Of a stretch of 60,949 nucleotides of DNA, positions 59,664 to 60,949 are shown one piece after another (position 1 is the stretch's first letter; the number at the start of each line of letters is the position of its first letter). The notes under the pieces were generated by a model. It was not told the origin of the DNA and did no database searches. It saw only the letters and a program-made list of their open reading frames with translations. The DNA comes from Ectocarpus siliculosus. Its lineage: Eukaryota > Sar > Phaeophyceae > Ectocarpales > Ectocarpaceae. The stretch is from assembly GCA_000310025.1 (NCBI GenBank), contig FN647790.1, positions 419,631 through 480,579 of the forward strand, written 5' to 3'. The position numbers were made by a program, and so were the translations under genes.

Positions 59664-60949
59664 TTCCCCCCGGACATCGGATGGACAGCCGGGGATGATG
59701 TTGAATTAAATACCACCGTCCCGTGCATGCGGTTGCTTTGCTTGGGCGTGCCGACGCGGTGAGAGGGCCCCCCTCGAGGGTGCGTGTGTACCAATGGCAG
59801 CGGCGGCCGTGTGAATTTGCCGTTTGTTTTATCGTTTTGTTTGCCTTTACTGCTGTCTTCTGTCTCTTTTTTTTTTTATATATCTATCGCATCGGAAGTC
59901 GGCGTCTTCTTTTTTATGTGGGGATGTGGGGGGTGGATCGGATGGACATGTCGGGGGTTTGCTTCTTTCCTTTTTCAAGGGTTTTGGTTGTTGTTTTGCT
60001 TCTTTTCTTCTCGTCGTTGTCATGTCATAGTCTTTTTTGGAGTGTTGGTGTCGCATCCGTCCTTCGGTCCCCGCGAGAGCCTTTCGTCTGTTGATCTGAC
60101 CGATTGTCAACCGAGCGGCCAGGGGGTGCCTGTACCGTATCGTGTAGAAGCAAACCAGGCGAGTTTTTTGTGGTGTAGTTCGCTCGGCTAGGGGGCCTTC
60201 GGAGCGGGCGCCGAAATCTCTGTTCGGATGGAAATGGGAATTCGTGTAGTGTGGGGGGTTTCCCCCCTTTTCCTTTTTTCCCCCTTTCCGCCCCCCCCCC
60301 TGTGAAGGACAGAAGCCCGGGTTAGGGGGGGGGCGGGGCCAGGGGGGGGGGGGGGTGACCACACACTGGGGGGTCCCGTAGTCCAAAAGAATGAAAATTG
60401 TACCAGTTAATTTTTTTTACGTGTTGCCTTGCGACAATTGCGGTCGTGTCGTATCTCGATGTAGTGCTTCAGGAGGTGAAGCGAAAAACCTGTTTTCCTA
60501 TGCATTGACAAGTTTTCTTTGAAATTTTTCTTCTTTATGTTTAGCTGTGTTTGGACAAAGCCCTTTCTGCCCTGCCTCCTTCCTCTCTCGTTTTAGTTTT
60601 TTTTTTTTTATTCCTGATGGTGTGGCTAACAAGTGCAATGGAGAGAGACTGAGAGAATGGAAGAGGCGCAGCGAGTAAAGAATGATCAATGGTTAGCTTG
60701 AAGACTTGGTTGTTGGCCTCCCTCCCCCTCTCCTTGTTGAGTTGACGGGCCTAACACCGCAGGCTTGGAAGTTTGCAAAGAGAAGCAGCTGCAGCAGCGC
60801 AGAGAGAGGAGAGGGCAGAAAACAAGAATGAAAGGCCTGGTTCGATTTTTCGAATTGAATTTTTTAGCTGGTGTTTTTTGGATGAAATTTTTACGGTTTT
60901 CTTACGCTCGCGCGAAAAACGAACAAGAAGAAGCAAAAAAAAACGGCGT
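59664..60949. other. 3' region of the KH-SAM gene to window end
   Basis: No coding sequence recognised. It contains T-rich stretches typical of a 3' UTR and a strand-switching homopolymer zone at 60260-60356 (C-rich, then G runs) that could form a G-quadruplex. Confidence 0.6.

Noticed and set aside
1-60949. tRNA, rRNA, CRISPR array, phage or virus genes
   Set aside because: None seen when reading through; repeats present are microsatellites, tandem duplications and TIR elements, with no regularly spaced direct repeats. A tRNA scan was not possible by eye.

Overview
The window is eukaryotic nuclear DNA. Five intron-rich protein genes can be rebuilt by hand from splice sites and reading phase. 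Exons are mostly 60-270 nt, donors are mostly gtgag/gtaag/gtgcg, and introns run from about 90 nt to 3.3 kb. Simple repeats, long CAG (Gln) tracts in coding sequence and small inverted-repeat transposons are common. This best fits a stramenopile alga, most likely a brown alga of the Ectocarpus type, at moderate confidence. No bacterial operon, tRNA, rRNA or CRISPR was seen.

Layout. (A) 332-6760, minus: alpha/beta-hydrolase, partial at both ends, with a 1.3-kb inverted-repeat transposon in one intron. (B) 9504-11305, plus: complete four-exon DUF501 protein, with one small MITE in intron 1 and a sibling just downstream. (C) 12874-33600, minus: very large coiled-coil protein, about 26 exons and about 1,590 residues, with a disordered C-terminus. 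(D) 35813 to about 46.5-46.8 kb, plus: many-exon helical, basic protein with consecutive 22-codon exons resembling degenerate IQ units. It starts head-to-head with C across a 2.2-kb gap. (E) 48418-59663, plus: RNA-binding KH-KH-SAM-SAM protein, Bicaudal-C-like, with polyGln tracts and long disordered linkers.

The genes form no operon and no single pathway is evident. C and D are divergent and could share a promoter region; their coiled-coil and IQ-like content suggests, by inference only, cytoskeletal or centrosome/flagellar roles. E is probably a post-transcriptional regulator that binds RNA through KH and multimerises through SAM. B is a family known mainly from bacteria.

Coordinates were counted by hand. 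Where adjoining exon phases agree they should be exact or within a base or two; uncertain junctions are flagged. The first exons of A and D, and the last exons of A and D, are not settled.
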